A stretch of DNA of 64,000 nt from Nocardia sputorum (GTDB lineage Bacteria; Actinomycetota; Actinomycetes; Mycobacteriales; Mycobacteriaceae). The DNA lies in the NCBI RefSeq assembly GCF_027924405.1, contig NZ_AP026978.1, positions 4,774,001 to 4,838,000 on the forward strand, read 5' to 3'. Shown here in pieces: positions 11,336 through 20,412 of this stretch; the stretch's first letter is position 1, and the number at the start of each line of letters is the position of its first letter. Both the position numbers and the translations under genes were made by a program. Under the pieces are notes generated by a model. That model worked only from the letters and a program-made list of their open reading frames with translations, searched no databases and was not told where the DNA came from.

Positions 11336-12967
11336 TCAGCGGGTGTCGCTGTCGATGAGCGAGGACCCGTTGCCGGGGTTGACCAACCGGAGCGTCACCG
11401 ATTTGTTCCGGCCGCCGTAGGTCACGCTGGCCACGTTGACGTCCACCGAACCGTCCGCATTGGTGCCGGACCCGCCACCGGCCGCGTCGACGGTGTTGAA
11501 GCCCGTGACCCGGTTCTGCGTCCAGTAGGTCTCGAACGCCTGCTGACTGCCGTAGACCTGCTGGGCGGCCGGGGTCAGCTGTTTCCACGCGGCGGAGAAG
11601 CTCGAGTACGTCAGATTGTTGTAGAAGTCCACCACTTGATCGATGGACTGCCGCGGGTCGGCCTTGCCGACGCTCTTCGTCTCCCCCACCGGCGCCGCGG
11701 CCGACGTCGTGTTGCCGCCCGGTCGCGTCGACGCGACCACCGACGAGGAATTTCCCTGCGCCGCATTGGTGTTCGAGCCCGATGAGCTCAGCAGGTTCAC
11801 CATGAAGGCTCCCGCCACCACGATCGCTCCGATCAGCGCGCCGATCAGCACCGCGCGGCGCTTGCCCGACGACCCCTGCCGCGGCACCGGACGCGGCTGC
11901 GCCATGGTGCGCGGATGCGACGCGGTGTCCGGCTGCACCGGCGGCGCGGGCGCGGGGCGGGGACGCGGCTGGCGCTCGGTCGGCGTGTAGGGCGCCGAGG
12001 CCATCGCCGAGGGCCGCAGCTCGCGGGTCGCCGATTCCGGCTGGCCCGCTCTCGGCCGGGTGAAGGCCTCGCTGGCGGGCACGAACCCGGCGGCCACCGG
12101 GGCCGGACCGGCGTCGGCGAACGCGGCGAGGTGGTCGCGCGCGGCCCGCATGCTCGGGCGCTCGCGCGGCTCGGGGCTGAGCAGGTCGAGCAGGAAATCC
12201 GTGGCGGGCCCGGCGTTGCGCGGTTCGCTCAGCTGACCGTTGGCGGCGGCGTAGAGCACCGCGAGCGGGTTGGAGCCCGCGCCGTAGGGCGGCTCACCCT
12301 CGAGCGCGTGGAACAGCGTGGCGCCCAGCGCGAACACGTCGGAGGCGGGGCTGGGGTCGGAGCCGCGGGCGACCTCGGGCGCGAGGTAGGCGGCGGTGCC
12401 GCAGATCAGTCCGGTTTCGGTCAGGGTGACGTCGCCGGTGGCGCGGGAGATGCCGAAGTCGGTGATCTTCACCGTTCCGTGATCGTCGAGCAGGATGTTG
12501 CCCGGTTTCACGTCGCGGTGCACGATGCCCGCCTGGTGAGCGGCGATCAGCGCCGAGGCGACCTGCTCGCCGATCCGCGCGACCTGGGTCAGCGGCAGGG
12601 TGCCCTGGGCGGCGATCACGGCGGCGAGACTCTTGGACTTCAGGTACTCCATCACCAGGCAGGGGTCGCCCTCGTGCTCGGTGATGTCGAACACGACGAT
12701 CGCGTTCGGATGCTGGAAGCGGGCGGCGTTGCGGGCCTCCCGGATCGCGCGCTGGCGGACCACGTCGCGTTCGGCCTCGGGCAGGCTCGGTTGGATGTGG
12801 ATCTGCTTGACGGCCACGGAGCGCTGGAGGCGTTCGTCGACGGCACGCCAGACCACGCCCGTGCCGCCGCTACCAATCCGCTCGACCAGGCGGTAATGCT
12901 CCGCGATCAACTGACCGGTATCGATGGCGCCTACTCCGAACCTTCTCGAAATCGTGACATCCCGCAT
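11336..12967 (-). CDS. Receptor-type serine/threonine protein kinase with extracytoplasmic NTF2-like domain
   Basis: A 543-residue transmembrane kinase. The kinase domain spans about residues 24-285 and is complete: glycine loop GSGGTG, Lys54 in VAVK, catalytic HRDVKPGN (Asp152), DFG at 170-172, APE at 197-199. A proline-rich juxtamembrane linker follows, then one membrane helix at about 369-392. A serine-rich spacer and an outside domain of about 105 residues (FYNNLTYSSFSAAWKQL onward) with an NTF2/SnoaL-like pattern complete it. It lacks PASTA repeats, so it is not PknB. A penicillin-binding lipoprotein gene ends 99 bases upstream on the same strand, hinting at a cell-wall role. The stimulus and substrates are unknown. 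Confidence 0.93.
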   Translation of the reverse strand: MRDVTISRRFGVGAIDTGQLIAEHYRLVERIGSGGTGVVWRAVDERLQRSVAVKQIHIQPSLPEAERDVVRQRAIREARNAARFQHPNAIVVFDITEHEGDPCLVMEYLKSKSLAAVIAAQGTLPLTQVARIGEQVASALIAAHQAGIVHRDVKPGNILLDDHGTVKITDFGISRATGDVTLTETGLICGTAAYLAPEVARGSDPSPASDVFALGATLFHALEGEPPYGAGSNPLAVLYAAANGQLSEPRNAGPATDFLLDLLSPEPRERPSMRAARDHLAAFADAGPAPVAAGFVPASEAFTRPRAGQPESATRELRPSAMASAPYTPTERQPRPRPAPAPPVQPDTASHPRTMAQPRPVPRQGSSGKRRAVLIGALIGAIVVAGAFMVNLLSSSGSNTNAAQGNSSSVVASTRPGGNTTSAAAPVGETKSVGKADPRQSIDQVVDFYNNLTYSSFSAAWKQLTPAAQQVYGSQQAFETYWTQNRVTGFNTVDAAGGGSGTNADGSVDVNVASVTYGGRNKSVTLRLVNPGNGSSLIDSDTR

Positions 12968-13066
12968 ATTGATTACTCACGCGGTCCGGGGATGAGTGTA
13001 GCGGGCGCCGGAATGCTCGCACGCGTCAGCCGGGGCATCGCGCGGCCCCAAATCGCCCGAAACGGA

Positions 13067-14818
13067 CTATTCGCGGGCGCGCAGCATCCGCCCCGCGGCC
13101 TCCACCGCGGGGGCGGAGCTGCCCGCGTCGCTGATGAACACCGAAAACGCCAGGTCGCCGTCGATGCCGACGAACCAGCCGTGCGCGTGCTTGTCATCGA
13201 TGTACTCCGCGGTACCGGTTTTGCCGAGCAGCCCGGGAAGATCGCGCAATTGCGTCGCGGTGCCGTCGGTGACGGTCTCGCGCATCATGGCTTTCAGCTG
13301 GTCGTCTACCTGCGGCGGCAGTGCGTCCGGAGTCCGGTCGGGGGTGCCGGGCTTGCCGGCGACGAGCGTGGGAGCGGGCACGGCGCCGCGGGCGATGGAC
13401 GCGGCGACCAGGGCCATCCCGAATGGCGACGCTGTCACCTGCCCTTGACCGATCGCCGACTCCACTCGCTGCGCGGAGGTGCCCGCCGCCGGAACTTTTC
13501 CGGTGACCGTGGTCAGGCCCGGTGTGACGTAATCGATGCCGAGCCCGAGTTGTGCGGCCGCTTTCGTCAGCGCGTCGGCGGGCAGTCGCACGGCGAGGGA
13601 GCCCATCGTGGTGTTGCAGGACCGGGCGAACGCGGTGTGCAGCGGCACCGAGCCGAGATCGAAGTTGTTGTCGTTGGGGATGCGGCGGCCCTCGATGTTC
13701 GCGGTGCCGGGGCAGGGCAGCACGGTATCGGGTGTCACGCTTCCCGCCTGCAACGCGGCGGAGACGGTCACCGTCTTGAACGTCGAACCCGGCGGGTAGA
13801 GCCCGGTCAGCGCGATCGGCCCCTGCGCGTCGGCCGGGGCGTTCTGCGCGACCGCGACGACCTCGCCGGTGGACGGTCGCAGGGCGACGATCGCGGCGGG
13901 CTGGGCGACCGGGGCGAGCGCCGCCTCGGCCGCGCGCTGCACGCCGAGATCGAGCGTGGTCGCGATGTCCGCGGTGGGCGTGGGATCGGTCCCGGCGACG
14001 CGCTCGGTGCCCTGCGGCGTCTGGGCCCGCACCGCCCACCCGGCGTGCGCGTCGGCGGACTGCTGCCACAGCTCGGCCAGTCCGGACAGGGTCGGCGCGG
14101 CCAGCGCCTTGTCGGTGGTCAGCAGCCGGGTCTGCGGCGCGAGGGTGACCCCGGGCAGCGCGCTCAGGCGATCCCGGATCGGGGCGAGGTCCGTCTCGCG
14201 AAGGGTGATCGCGGTGACCGGCTTTCCTTGCGCGGCGGCCAGTTCCGCCTGCAGCGACTGCGCGGAGAGGCCGGGCGCGAGCGGGCCGAGCAGATCCGCG
14301 ACCGCGGGGAGGTCGGCACTGGGAGCGATGTTCACCAGCGTGACGATCTGCTCGGTCATCAGTTCGCCGCCCGCGGCGTCGAGGATGCGGGCCGGCGCCG
14401 GATAGACCCTGCTGTAGCTCAACGGTCCCGCGGCAAGCCCGGGGGCGACCGTGGCGGGATCCCACTTCACCCGCCACCCGTTCCCGTCGTCGTGGGCGGT
14501 GCCGTCGGTGGTGTAGGTCCACTCGGACTTGCCGTCGTCACCCAGCTTCCAGGTGGCGGCCAACGCGAAACCGTTGTCGCCGACCGAGCGGACCTCGAAG
14601 CGGACGTCCTTGCCGAGCCCCTCGTACAGCGCGCCGAGGGTGTCGGAGGCCGCCGCGGGGTTGTCGGTGAGCGCGGCCGCCGCGGCGATGTCGTCGCTGT
14701 TCAGCGCTTCGGCGAACTGCCCGGCCACGGTGTCGGGCTGGTCCGGTCCGGACGAGCAGGCGGCGAGCACGAGCACCGGTGCGGTGAACAGGACGAGAGA
14801 GTTCCGGTTGGTACGCAC
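13067..14818 (-). CDS. Class B penicillin-binding lipoprotein (transpeptidase with MecA-N-like domain)
   Basis: A 583-residue transpeptidase that cross-links peptidoglycan outside the membrane. It begins with a signal peptide and a clear lipobox, VLAAC, so it is lipid-anchored. A MecA-N/NTF2-like domain follows (about residues 28-140), then a dimerisation region, then the catalytic domain with all three motifs: SxxK as STFK near residue 346, SxN as SCN near 400 and KTG near 534. The architecture resembles M. tuberculosis Rv2864c. It lies upstream of the receptor kinase gene, and the two may form an operon. Low affinity for some beta-lactams is possible for this class but cannot be read from sequence. 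Confidence 0.93.
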   Translation of the reverse strand: MRTNRNSLVLFTAPVLVLAACSSGPDQPDTVAGQFAEALNSDDIAAAAALTDNPAAASDTLGALYEGLGKDVRFEVRSVGDNGFALAATWKLGDDGKSEWTYTTDGTAHDDGNGWRVKWDPATVAPGLAAGPLSYSRVYPAPARILDAAGGELMTEQIVTLVNIAPSADLPAVADLLGPLAPGLSAQSLQAELAAAQGKPVTAITLRETDLAPIRDRLSALPGVTLAPQTRLLTTDKALAAPTLSGLAELWQQSADAHAGWAVRAQTPQGTERVAGTDPTPTADIATTLDLGVQRAAEAALAPVAQPAAIVALRPSTGEVVAVAQNAPADAQGPIALTGLYPPGSTFKTVTVSAALQAGSVTPDTVLPCPGTANIEGRRIPNDNNFDLGSVPLHTAFARSCNTTMGSLAVRLPADALTKAAAQLGLGIDYVTPGLTTVTGKVPAAGTSAQRVESAIGQGQVTASPFGMALVAASIARGAVPAPTLVAGKPGTPDRTPDALPPQVDDQLKAMMRETVTDGTATQLRDLPGLLGKTGTAEYIDDKHAHGWFVGIDGDLAFSVFISDAGSSAPAVEAAGRMLRARE

Positions 14819-14854
14819 GCCGACGACCCTAGCGGGCCGCGGCGGGCCGCGAGT

Positions 14855-15721
14855 TCAGTCGCGCGACCACCGGGCCTGCGCCAGGGCGGCGGCGTCGCCG
14901 TCGGACAGGTCGATGTCGAAGACTTCGGCGAGGATCTTGGGCAGGTCGGCGGGTTCCAGTTCGCGCGTATCGCTCGTGCCGTCGGGGTACTCGGTGACGA
15001 AGGTGGTGCCGTCCAGCACATGGTGCACGTCCGGGTGGAAGCGCTGCACGTAAGGCCGGGTGGTGAACGGGGAGCGGGGCGAGGTCGACACGAAGTGGTT
15101 GCCGACGGCGTAGTCGATGCGGTACTGCGGATTCAGCGTGAAACTGTGCCGGTCGATCCACCCGTCGCGGCCGTATTGGTGCAGCACCCACAGCTCGGAA
15201 TCCAGCTCCCCGCGGGTGCGCTCCAGCCGGAACTTCCACTCGCCCGCCGCGAATTCTCCGGTCTCCGAAGACAACTCGAACGGCGCGAGCGGTCCGGCGC
15301 CGAAGCCGACGTCGCACAGCCAGACTCGGTCGTCTGCGGCGGTCGTCACGCGCAGCAGCGCGTGGGTGGCGGGGCGCAATCCCGCGCCCGCGCCCATGCT
15401 CACCCGGCCGCTGAGCCCGGTGACGCCGAAACCGAGTCGTTCCAGCGCGGCCGCGAACAGTCCGACGTTCTCGTAGCAGTAGCCGCCGCGGCGGCGGTGC
15501 ACGATCTTGTCTTGCAAGCTCGCCAGGTCGAGGGGTATCGACCGGCCGAGGATGATCTCGAGGTTCTCGAACGGGATCGCCGTGGTGTGCGCCCGTACCA
15601 GCTCGTGCAGCGTCTGGACGGTGGGGGCACGCTCACCGTCGAAACCGATCCGGGCCAGATAGGCGTCCAGGTCCAGTTCCGGTCCGTCCCAGTGGTAGGC
15701 CGGGTCTTCCGGCTTGCTCAT
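14855..15721 (-). CDS. nat: Arylamine N-acetyltransferase
   Basis: A 288-residue enzyme that moves an acetyl group from acetyl-CoA to arylamines or hydrazines. The cysteine-protease-like triad is readable: Cys82 in GGYCYENVG, His120 in ATHALLRV and Asp137 in CDVGFG. The N-terminal HTTAIPFENLEI motif is also typical. In mycobacteria NAT affects cell-envelope lipids and isoniazid acetylation; whether that holds here is unknown. It lies between the PBP gene and a secreted esterase gene, all on the minus strand with gaps of 36 and 64 bases, so a long transcript is possible. Confidence 0.95.
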   Translation of the reverse strand: MSKPEDPAYHWDGPELDLDAYLARIGFDGERAPTVQTLHELVRAHTTAIPFENLEIILGRSIPLDLASLQDKIVHRRRGGYCYENVGLFAAALERLGFGVTGLSGRVSMGAGAGLRPATHALLRVTTAADDRVWLCDVGFGAGPLAPFELSSETGEFAAGEWKFRLERTRGELDSELWVLHQYGRDGWIDRHSFTLNPQYRIDYAVGNHFVSTSPRSPFTTRPYVQRFHPDVHHVLDGTTFVTEYPDGTSDTRELEPADLPKILAEVFDIDLSDGDAAALAQARWSRD

Positions 15722-15785
15722 CGCGTCCTCGCTTCGTCGTCGGTCTTCTCCGTCAACCGCGCGCAGACACGATCGTGTTCCCGCC

Positions 15786-16784
15786 TCACGCCGCGCACTT
15801 CGCGCCCGCGGGAGCGGGCGGTGCGGTGACGACGCCGTGCGCGACGTCCACCAGGTAGTCGCGGTCGGGGCCGTCGACCGGTTCCGTGCCGAGCAGCAGC
15901 CGCTCGACGACGCAGCCGCCCTCGAAGAAGGCCGGGCCGACGCTGTGGTCGCCCGGGGCCACCCGTCCCTCCAGGTCGCGCCCGGTGAGGACGGTGTACA
16001 GGGAGGTGGGCTTGCCCGCGGCGGCGAGCCCGGCGCGCATCTCGAGGCTGGTGGCGTAGGGCACCACGTCGTCGGCGGTGCCGTGCACGAGGAACGCGCG
16101 CCGCAGGTCCATCCGGGCGGCCAGCAGGGCGGGTGAGCGTTCGGCGTAGGCGAGCGGACAGGCGGCAGGCGGGCAACCACCCGCGTCGCGCTCGATCTGG
16201 GCGGGCAGTGCCGGATCCACCACCGCCGCGCCCAGCCACATGGTGAAATCATCGGCGGGACCGTAGTTGTCCACCCAGTAGTCGAACATCCCGCGCGGCC
16301 CGTGCGCCGCCGCGAGGCCGCTGGTGATGCCGCCCTGACTCCAGCCCCACAGCACCGTGCGGGTGATCGAGCCGTGGGTCTGCTGATACCACGCGGTCGC
16401 GGCGACGACGTCGCGCCAGCCCGCCCACAGATTCCAGTCTCCGGTGCGCCACGTGCTCTGCGCGGAGCGCAGGTCCATCGCCAGGATCGGCGTCGCGGTG
16501 CGCCGCGCGATCGACTCGAGATACGCGGCGAAGTCCGCCGACGACCCGCCGTGCCCGTGCACCGCGACCACGAGCGCCCGCGGAGTCACGTCATCCGCGG
16601 CGCACCGGTAGGGCTCGTACACCCGCCCGGTCGCCTCCTCGCCGTCCACGGGCAGCGACACCGGGCGCACCACGACCCCCGGCGTGCAGGCCGGCTCCGC
16701 CGAAACATGTGGGGCGACAGGAATTGTCACGAGCACGCCGGCCAGCGCGCAGCACAGTACGAGTACCGGATATGCCCGTCGCAT
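15786..16784 (-). CDS. Secreted alpha/beta-hydrolase (esterase/depolymerase-like)
   Basis: A 332-residue exported hydrolase. A signal peptide covers about residues 1-29 and ends in HVSAEPA. The alpha/beta fold shows an oxyanion HGHGG motif near residue 76, a nucleophile elbow GWSQGG with Ser near 149, an acid region HGTADDVVP and a catalytic His in GDHSVG. Several cysteines (CTPG, YRCA, GGCPPAACP, GGCV) suggest disulfides, as expected outside the cell. It resembles feruloyl-esterase and PHB-depolymerase-type enzymes, but the substrate is unknown. The final residues are AKCAA. Confidence 0.82.
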   Translation of the reverse strand: MRRAYPVLVLCCALAGVLVTIPVAPHVSAEPACTPGVVVRPVSLPVDGEEATGRVYEPYRCAADDVTPRALVVAVHGHGGSSADFAAYLESIARRTATPILAMDLRSAQSTWRTGDWNLWAGWRDVVAATAWYQQTHGSITRTVLWGWSQGGITSGLAAAHGPRGMFDYWVDNYGPADDFTMWLGAAVVDPALPAQIERDAGGCPPAACPLAYAERSPALLAARMDLRRAFLVHGTADDVVPYATSLEMRAGLAAAGKPTSLYTVLTGRDLEGRVAPGDHSVGPAFFEGGCVVERLLLGTEPVDGPDRDYLVDVAHGVVTAPPAPAGAKCAA

Positions 16785-16804
16785 CCTCGGATGATGTCAC
16801 GTCG

Positions 16805-18022
16805 TCAGCGTCTCGGAACACCCCGTCGCAGGCGCGTCACGACGAGCGCCCCGCCCGCTGCCGCGGCGATCCCCACGACCGCGCCGAACGCGGTCACCCC
16901 GGCGCTCAACCCGTAGGCGTCGCCGAGGAGACCGGCGGTCAGCGGCAGCACCGCGGCCGGGAGATACCCGCCCACGTTCTGCGCGGCGTTCGCCTCGGCC
17001 AGCCGCTCGCCCGGCACGCTCGCGCTGATCGCCGTCAGGCCCCCGAACTGGCCGAGGCCTTGACCGGCCCCGGCGAGCACGGCCGCCGCGACGAACAGCG
17101 GAAGCGAGGCCGCGACCAGCGACCCCACCAGCGCCGCCATGCTCGTCACGGTCGCGACCGCACCGCCGAGCAGAATGACGCGCACACCGAACCGTCGTGC
17201 CAGAAATTGGATTCCGGTCGCGGCCAGGAACATGGCGAACGCCACCGCCCCGGCGAGCACGCGGTCGGCGGCGCCCAGCAGATGCGCCAGCACCGACGGC
17301 CCCAGCGACAGCACGAACGACGTCGCGGTGATGCCCGGGCCGAACACCGCGATCCCGAGCAGCACGGCGGTCCGGCCGTCCGGCGCGACCGACGGGATCC
17401 GGATCCACGGGCCGCGTTCTCCGGACCCGGCGGGCAAAGGCAGCCGGACCACGACCGCGAACGCCGTGGCGAGCACGGCAATCTCGACGAGGAACACCGT
17501 CACCGTGGGGCCGGGCAGCGTTTCGGACAGGACACCGGCCAGCAATGGCCCGCTACCGGCTCCGAGCACCATCGCGGTCGAGGCGGCCAGCGCGGCGACG
17601 CGTTTGCGCTCGGGACCGCCCACATCCGTGACCGCCGCCATTCCCGCCGACACCGCCGCGCCCACCGCCAGGCCGGTGAGCAGCCGCGCGAGCGCCAAGA
17701 GCAGGACCGACTGCGCGACGGCGAACAGCACGCAGGCCGCCGTGGCCGCCACCACCGCGGGCAGCAGCACCGGCTTGCGCCCCACCCGGTCCGACACCAC
17801 ACCGGCGACCAGCAGCGCCGCCAGCAAACCGGCGATGTAGCAAGCGAACACCGCGGTCAGCGTGCCGGAGGAGAACCCGATCTCCCGCTGCCACACCACA
17901 TACAGCGGGGTCGGCGCGTTCGACAACACGAACACCGCGAACACCGGCCACGCCGCTCGCCACACCGGATAGCCGCCTGCCCGGCCGTCTTTCGCGTGCG
18001 GCTCCGTCACCGTCGATGCCAT
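16805..18022 (-). CDS. MFS transporter, divergent from an ArsR regulator
   Basis: A 405-residue major facilitator with about 12 membrane helices. Helix 1 begins near WPVFAVFVLSNAPTPLY. The loop 2-3 signature SDRVGRKPVLLP is intact. Such carriers often export drugs, but the substrate here is unknown. An AAGGAGG ribosome site (18027-18033, complement) precedes two consecutive ATGs; I chose the second, at 18022, for better spacing. The first in-frame ATG, at 18025, differs by one residue. The divergent ArsR gene and two palindromes between them point to repression by that regulator. Confidence 0.88.
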   Translation of the reverse strand: MASTVTEPHAKDGRAGGYPVWRAAWPVFAVFVLSNAPTPLYVVWQREIGFSSGTLTAVFACYIAGLLAALLVAGVVSDRVGRKPVLLPAVVAATAACVLFAVAQSVLLLALARLLTGLAVGAAVSAGMAAVTDVGGPERKRVAALAASTAMVLGAGSGPLLAGVLSETLPGPTVTVFLVEIAVLATAFAVVVRLPLPAGSGERGPWIRIPSVAPDGRTAVLLGIAVFGPGITATSFVLSLGPSVLAHLLGAADRVLAGAVAFAMFLAATGIQFLARRFGVRVILLGGAVATVTSMAALVGSLVAASLPLFVAAAVLAGAGQGLGQFGGLTAISASVPGERLAEANAAQNVGGYLPAAVLPLTAGLLGDAYGLSAGVTAFGAVVGIAAAAGGALVVTRLRRGVPRR

Positions 18023-18046
18023 CATCCCTCCTTGGTTCGACTTTTC

Positions 18047-18100
18047 TCGTACTGGTACGACAGTAGTCGAACTTAACACCTAGTACGATATAACTCGTAC
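18047..18100. promoter_or_regulatory. Paired operators between MFS and ArsR genes
   Basis: Two inverted repeats share the half-site TCGTAC. The first is TCGTAC-TG-GTACGA (18047-18060). The second is GTACGA-TATAAC-TCGTAC (18083-18100), with the half-sites in the opposite order. The pair lies in the 103-base gap between the divergent genes, overlapping the likely promoters, so the ArsR product probably represses both genes here. The assignment rests on symmetry and position. Confidence 0.72.
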
Positions 18101-18125
18101 AAGGGGGAGAACGGAAGGAGACGCG

Positions 18126-18464
18126 ATGCCTGCGGCCACGGAGACGAGCACGACGCTGCCCGAGCCGGACCGCGCCGATCTGCGGCTCGACCACGTCCTC
18201 GCCGCGCTCAGCGATCCCCTGCGCCTGACCATGGTCCGCCGTCTCCTGCTGGACTCCCCGGAGACCGACCGGCCCTGCTCCTGGTTCGGCATCGATCGCC
18301 CCAAATCCACGCTGACGCACCATTTCCGGGTGCTGCGCGAGGCGGGCGTCACCCGGCAGCGGCGCTACGGATTGGAACGCCGCAGCCAGGTCCGCGTCGA
18401 CGATCTGGAAGCGCGCTTCCCCGGCCTGCTCGACCTGGTCCGCGCCTGGGAACCGGAGAACTGA
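18126..18464 (+). CDS. ArsR-family transcriptional regulator
   Basis: A 112-residue winged-helix repressor. The domain starts at LDHVLAALSDPLRLTMVRRL, the classic ArsR opening. The recognition helix lies around PKSTLTHHFRVLREAGV and a short wing follows at RQRRYGLERRSQVRV. The usual CVC-type metal site is missing and only one cysteine (RPCSW) is present, so the ligand is probably not a thiophilic metal. A GGAAGGAG ribosome site precedes the ATG at 18126. Its operators and target are most likely the divergent MFS gene. Confidence 0.9.
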   Translation: MPAATETSTTLPEPDRADLRLDHVLAALSDPLRLTMVRRLLLDSPETDRPCSWFGIDRPKSTLTHHFRVLREAGVTRQRRYGLERRSQVRVDDLEARFPGLLDLVRAWEPEN

Positions 18465-18578
18465 TCCCGATTTTTGGGGGCAGGCCGCGGCGTTCGAGCC
18501 CTGTTACGGTCCGGGTATTCATTCCGAGTCCGGATGGCACGGGTCCGCGCGTTCGGACGTCCTCTCATGGAGTCAGCC

Positions 18579-19061
18579 ATGACCTTCGCACCCCGCCGCA
18601 TCCCCGACGCGACCCTGATCCACACGGCCGAGACCACCGCGGTCTGGCGAGCGCAGCTACTCGCCCAACGGAACGCATTGCGCGGGGCGAATTTCCGGGA
18701 CGCCGCCGTCGCCTTGTGCGCGCTGGTGGCCGTGGCCGACGGCGCCACCGCGGCGAGGGACCACGCCCTCGTCGCCGAACTGGTCACGACGGACCCGGTC
18801 CTGCGCAATTTCCCGGTGGACGACTTGCGCGCCCTGTTCGAGGACAACTGCAATCGGCTGGCGAACGATCCGGTCCTCGGTTGCGCGCACGTGCTGCGGC
18901 AGATCGCCAAAGCGGGAGCCCGGCCGGCCGAGGCGGACGCGGTGATCCGCACCGGCATCCTGATCGGCAGCGGCGCGGGCGCCTGCGGCCCGGCCGCGAC
19001 GGACGCGCTGCGCGACGCCTGCCGGGCGCTGCGCCTGGCCCCCGAGCGCTTCGGCCTCTGA
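18579..19061 (+). CDS. TerB-like (tellurite-resistance-type) helical protein
   Basis: A 160-residue cytoplasmic protein. The pattern resembles the TerB domain: an alpha-helical unit with ALVAVADGATAARDHALVAELVTT, where DG and an acidic turn mark the first half, then a second half with IRTGILIGSGAGACGPAATDALRDACRALRL ending in PERFGL. The likeness is by eye. I chose the ATG at 18579 because GGAG lies six bases upstream; an ATG at 18567 would add MESA. No other ter genes are nearby, so a role in tellurite or phage resistance is not supported by context. Confidence 0.68.
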   Translation: MTFAPRRIPDATLIHTAETTAVWRAQLLAQRNALRGANFRDAAVALCALVAVADGATAARDHALVAELVTTDPVLRNFPVDDLRALFEDNCNRLANDPVLGCAHVLRQIAKAGARPAEADAVIRTGILIGSGAGACGPAATDALRDACRALRLAPERFGL

Positions 19062-19089
19062 ACCACGATCCGAACGCTACGATTCGCCT

Positions 19090-20268
19090 ATGCGTTCGAT
19101 TGATGCCGCGCAGCGGCGCGCGCGGCTGGCGGTGCGGCACCGGCTGGCCACTCCGGAGCGAGCCGGGCAGGTCGCGGACATCGCCCGCTCGCTGGTGGCC
19201 CTGCACGCGACCGATCCGGCGACCGTCTTCCTGTCCGTCGCCGCCCGCGCCGTGGGACTGACGCCCGCGGATGTCGAACAGGCGCTCTACGAGGACCGTT
19301 CACTGCTGCGGATGCTGGCCATGCGCCGCACCATGTTCGTCGTGCCGGTGGAGTCGGTGCCGATTCTCCAGGCGTCGTGCGCGGACGCGCTGGCGCACAA
19401 GCAGCGGCGCACCTACGGCAAGTACCTGGAACAGGCGGGCATCGGGGACGGCGACGTGCGCCGCTGGTGGGCCGAAGTCGAGACCGAGACGCACAAGGCG
19501 TTGCTCGACCGCGGCGCGGCGACCGGCGCCCAGCTGAGCAAGGACGTCCCCCGGTTGCGCACCCAGGTGAACACCGCGCCGGACAAGGCGTATTCGAAGC
19601 CGACCAACATCACCACCTGGGTGCTGGTGACCCTCGGCTGCGAGGGCCGCATCGTGCGCGGCAGGCCGAACGGCGGCTGGACCAGCAGTCAGTACACCTG
19701 GGCGCCGATCGAGTCGTGGTTGCCCGACGGCGTCGCCGCGCGGCCCGCCGCCGAGGCGCGGGTCGAACTCGTCCGCCGCTGGTTGCGCGCCTTCGGACCC
19801 GCGCCGGTGTCCGATCTCAAGTGGTGGACCGGGTGGACGCTCGGCGAGGTGCGCGCGGCACTCGGCGCCCTGGATCTGGTCGAGGTCGACCTGGACGGCG
19901 TGCCCGGCGTGCTGCCGGCCGACGACCTGGACCCGGTTCCCGCACCGGAACCCTGGGCGGCGTTGCTGCCCGCCCTCGATCCCACCCCGATGGGCTGGCA
20001 GGCGCGGGAGTGGTACCTCGGCCCGCACGCGCCGCGCTTGTTCGACCGCAACGGCAACGTGGGCCCCACCGTCTGGTGGGACGGGCGGATCGTCGGCGGC
20101 TGGGCGCAGCGCAGAGACGGCGAGATCGTCTACCGCCTCCTCGAGGACGTGGGAGCGGACGCCGAAGCGCTGATCGCCGCGCAAGCGCAGCGCGTCGCCG
20201 AATGGTTCGGCGAGGTGCGCGCCATTCCCCGTTTCCGGACGCCGCTGGAACGCGAGCTCACCGCCTGA
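19090..20268 (+). CDS. Winged-helix HTH_42 protein (AlkZ/YcaQ-like DNA glycosylase family)
   Basis: A 392-residue member of the HTH_42 family, which consists of tandem winged-helix domains and includes the crosslink glycosylases AlkZ and YcaQ. Family segments visible are an N-terminal RLATPERAGQVADIARSLVALHATDPATV, the LLRMLAMRRTMFVVP strand, and a C-terminal LFDRNGNVGPTVWWDGRIVGGW. The catalytic QxQ or AQ motif expected near residue 40 reads HAT here (LVALHATDP), so base excision by the known chemistry is doubtful. It starts 28 bases after the TerB-like gene in the same direction. Confidence 0.82.
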   Translation: MRSIDAAQRRARLAVRHRLATPERAGQVADIARSLVALHATDPATVFLSVAARAVGLTPADVEQALYEDRSLLRMLAMRRTMFVVPVESVPILQASCADALAHKQRRTYGKYLEQAGIGDGDVRRWWAEVETETHKALLDRGAATGAQLSKDVPRLRTQVNTAPDKAYSKPTNITTWVLVTLGCEGRIVRGRPNGGWTSSQYTWAPIESWLPDGVAARPAAEARVELVRRWLRAFGPAPVSDLKWWTGWTLGEVRAALGALDLVEVDLDGVPGVLPADDLDPVPAPEPWAALLPALDPTPMGWQAREWYLGPHAPRLFDRNGNVGPTVWWDGRIVGGWAQRRDGEIVYRLLEDVGADAEALIAAQAQRVAEWFGEVRAIPRFRTPLERELTA

Positions 20269-20281
20269 GCCGCGGGACGGC

Positions 20282-20300
20282 ACCCGCCGGACCGGCGGGT
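20282..20300. terminator. Hairpin after the HTH_42 gene
   Basis: A perfect 8-bp stem ACCCGCCG (20282-20289) and CGGCGGGT (20293-20300) with a three-base loop, 13 bases after the HTH_42 stop codon. It lies in the gap before the convergent nadC. There is no T tract, so it is a moderate terminator candidate. Confidence 0.5.
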
Positions 20301-20412
20301 TCGCGGATTCACCGCGACCGAACTGTGCTGCGTGCCTTGTCGGTTCGCGCACGTGCGGATCGCCGACCGACTCGCTGCGAGTACAGCCGGAATACGAGGC
20401 GGCGGTCCGCGT

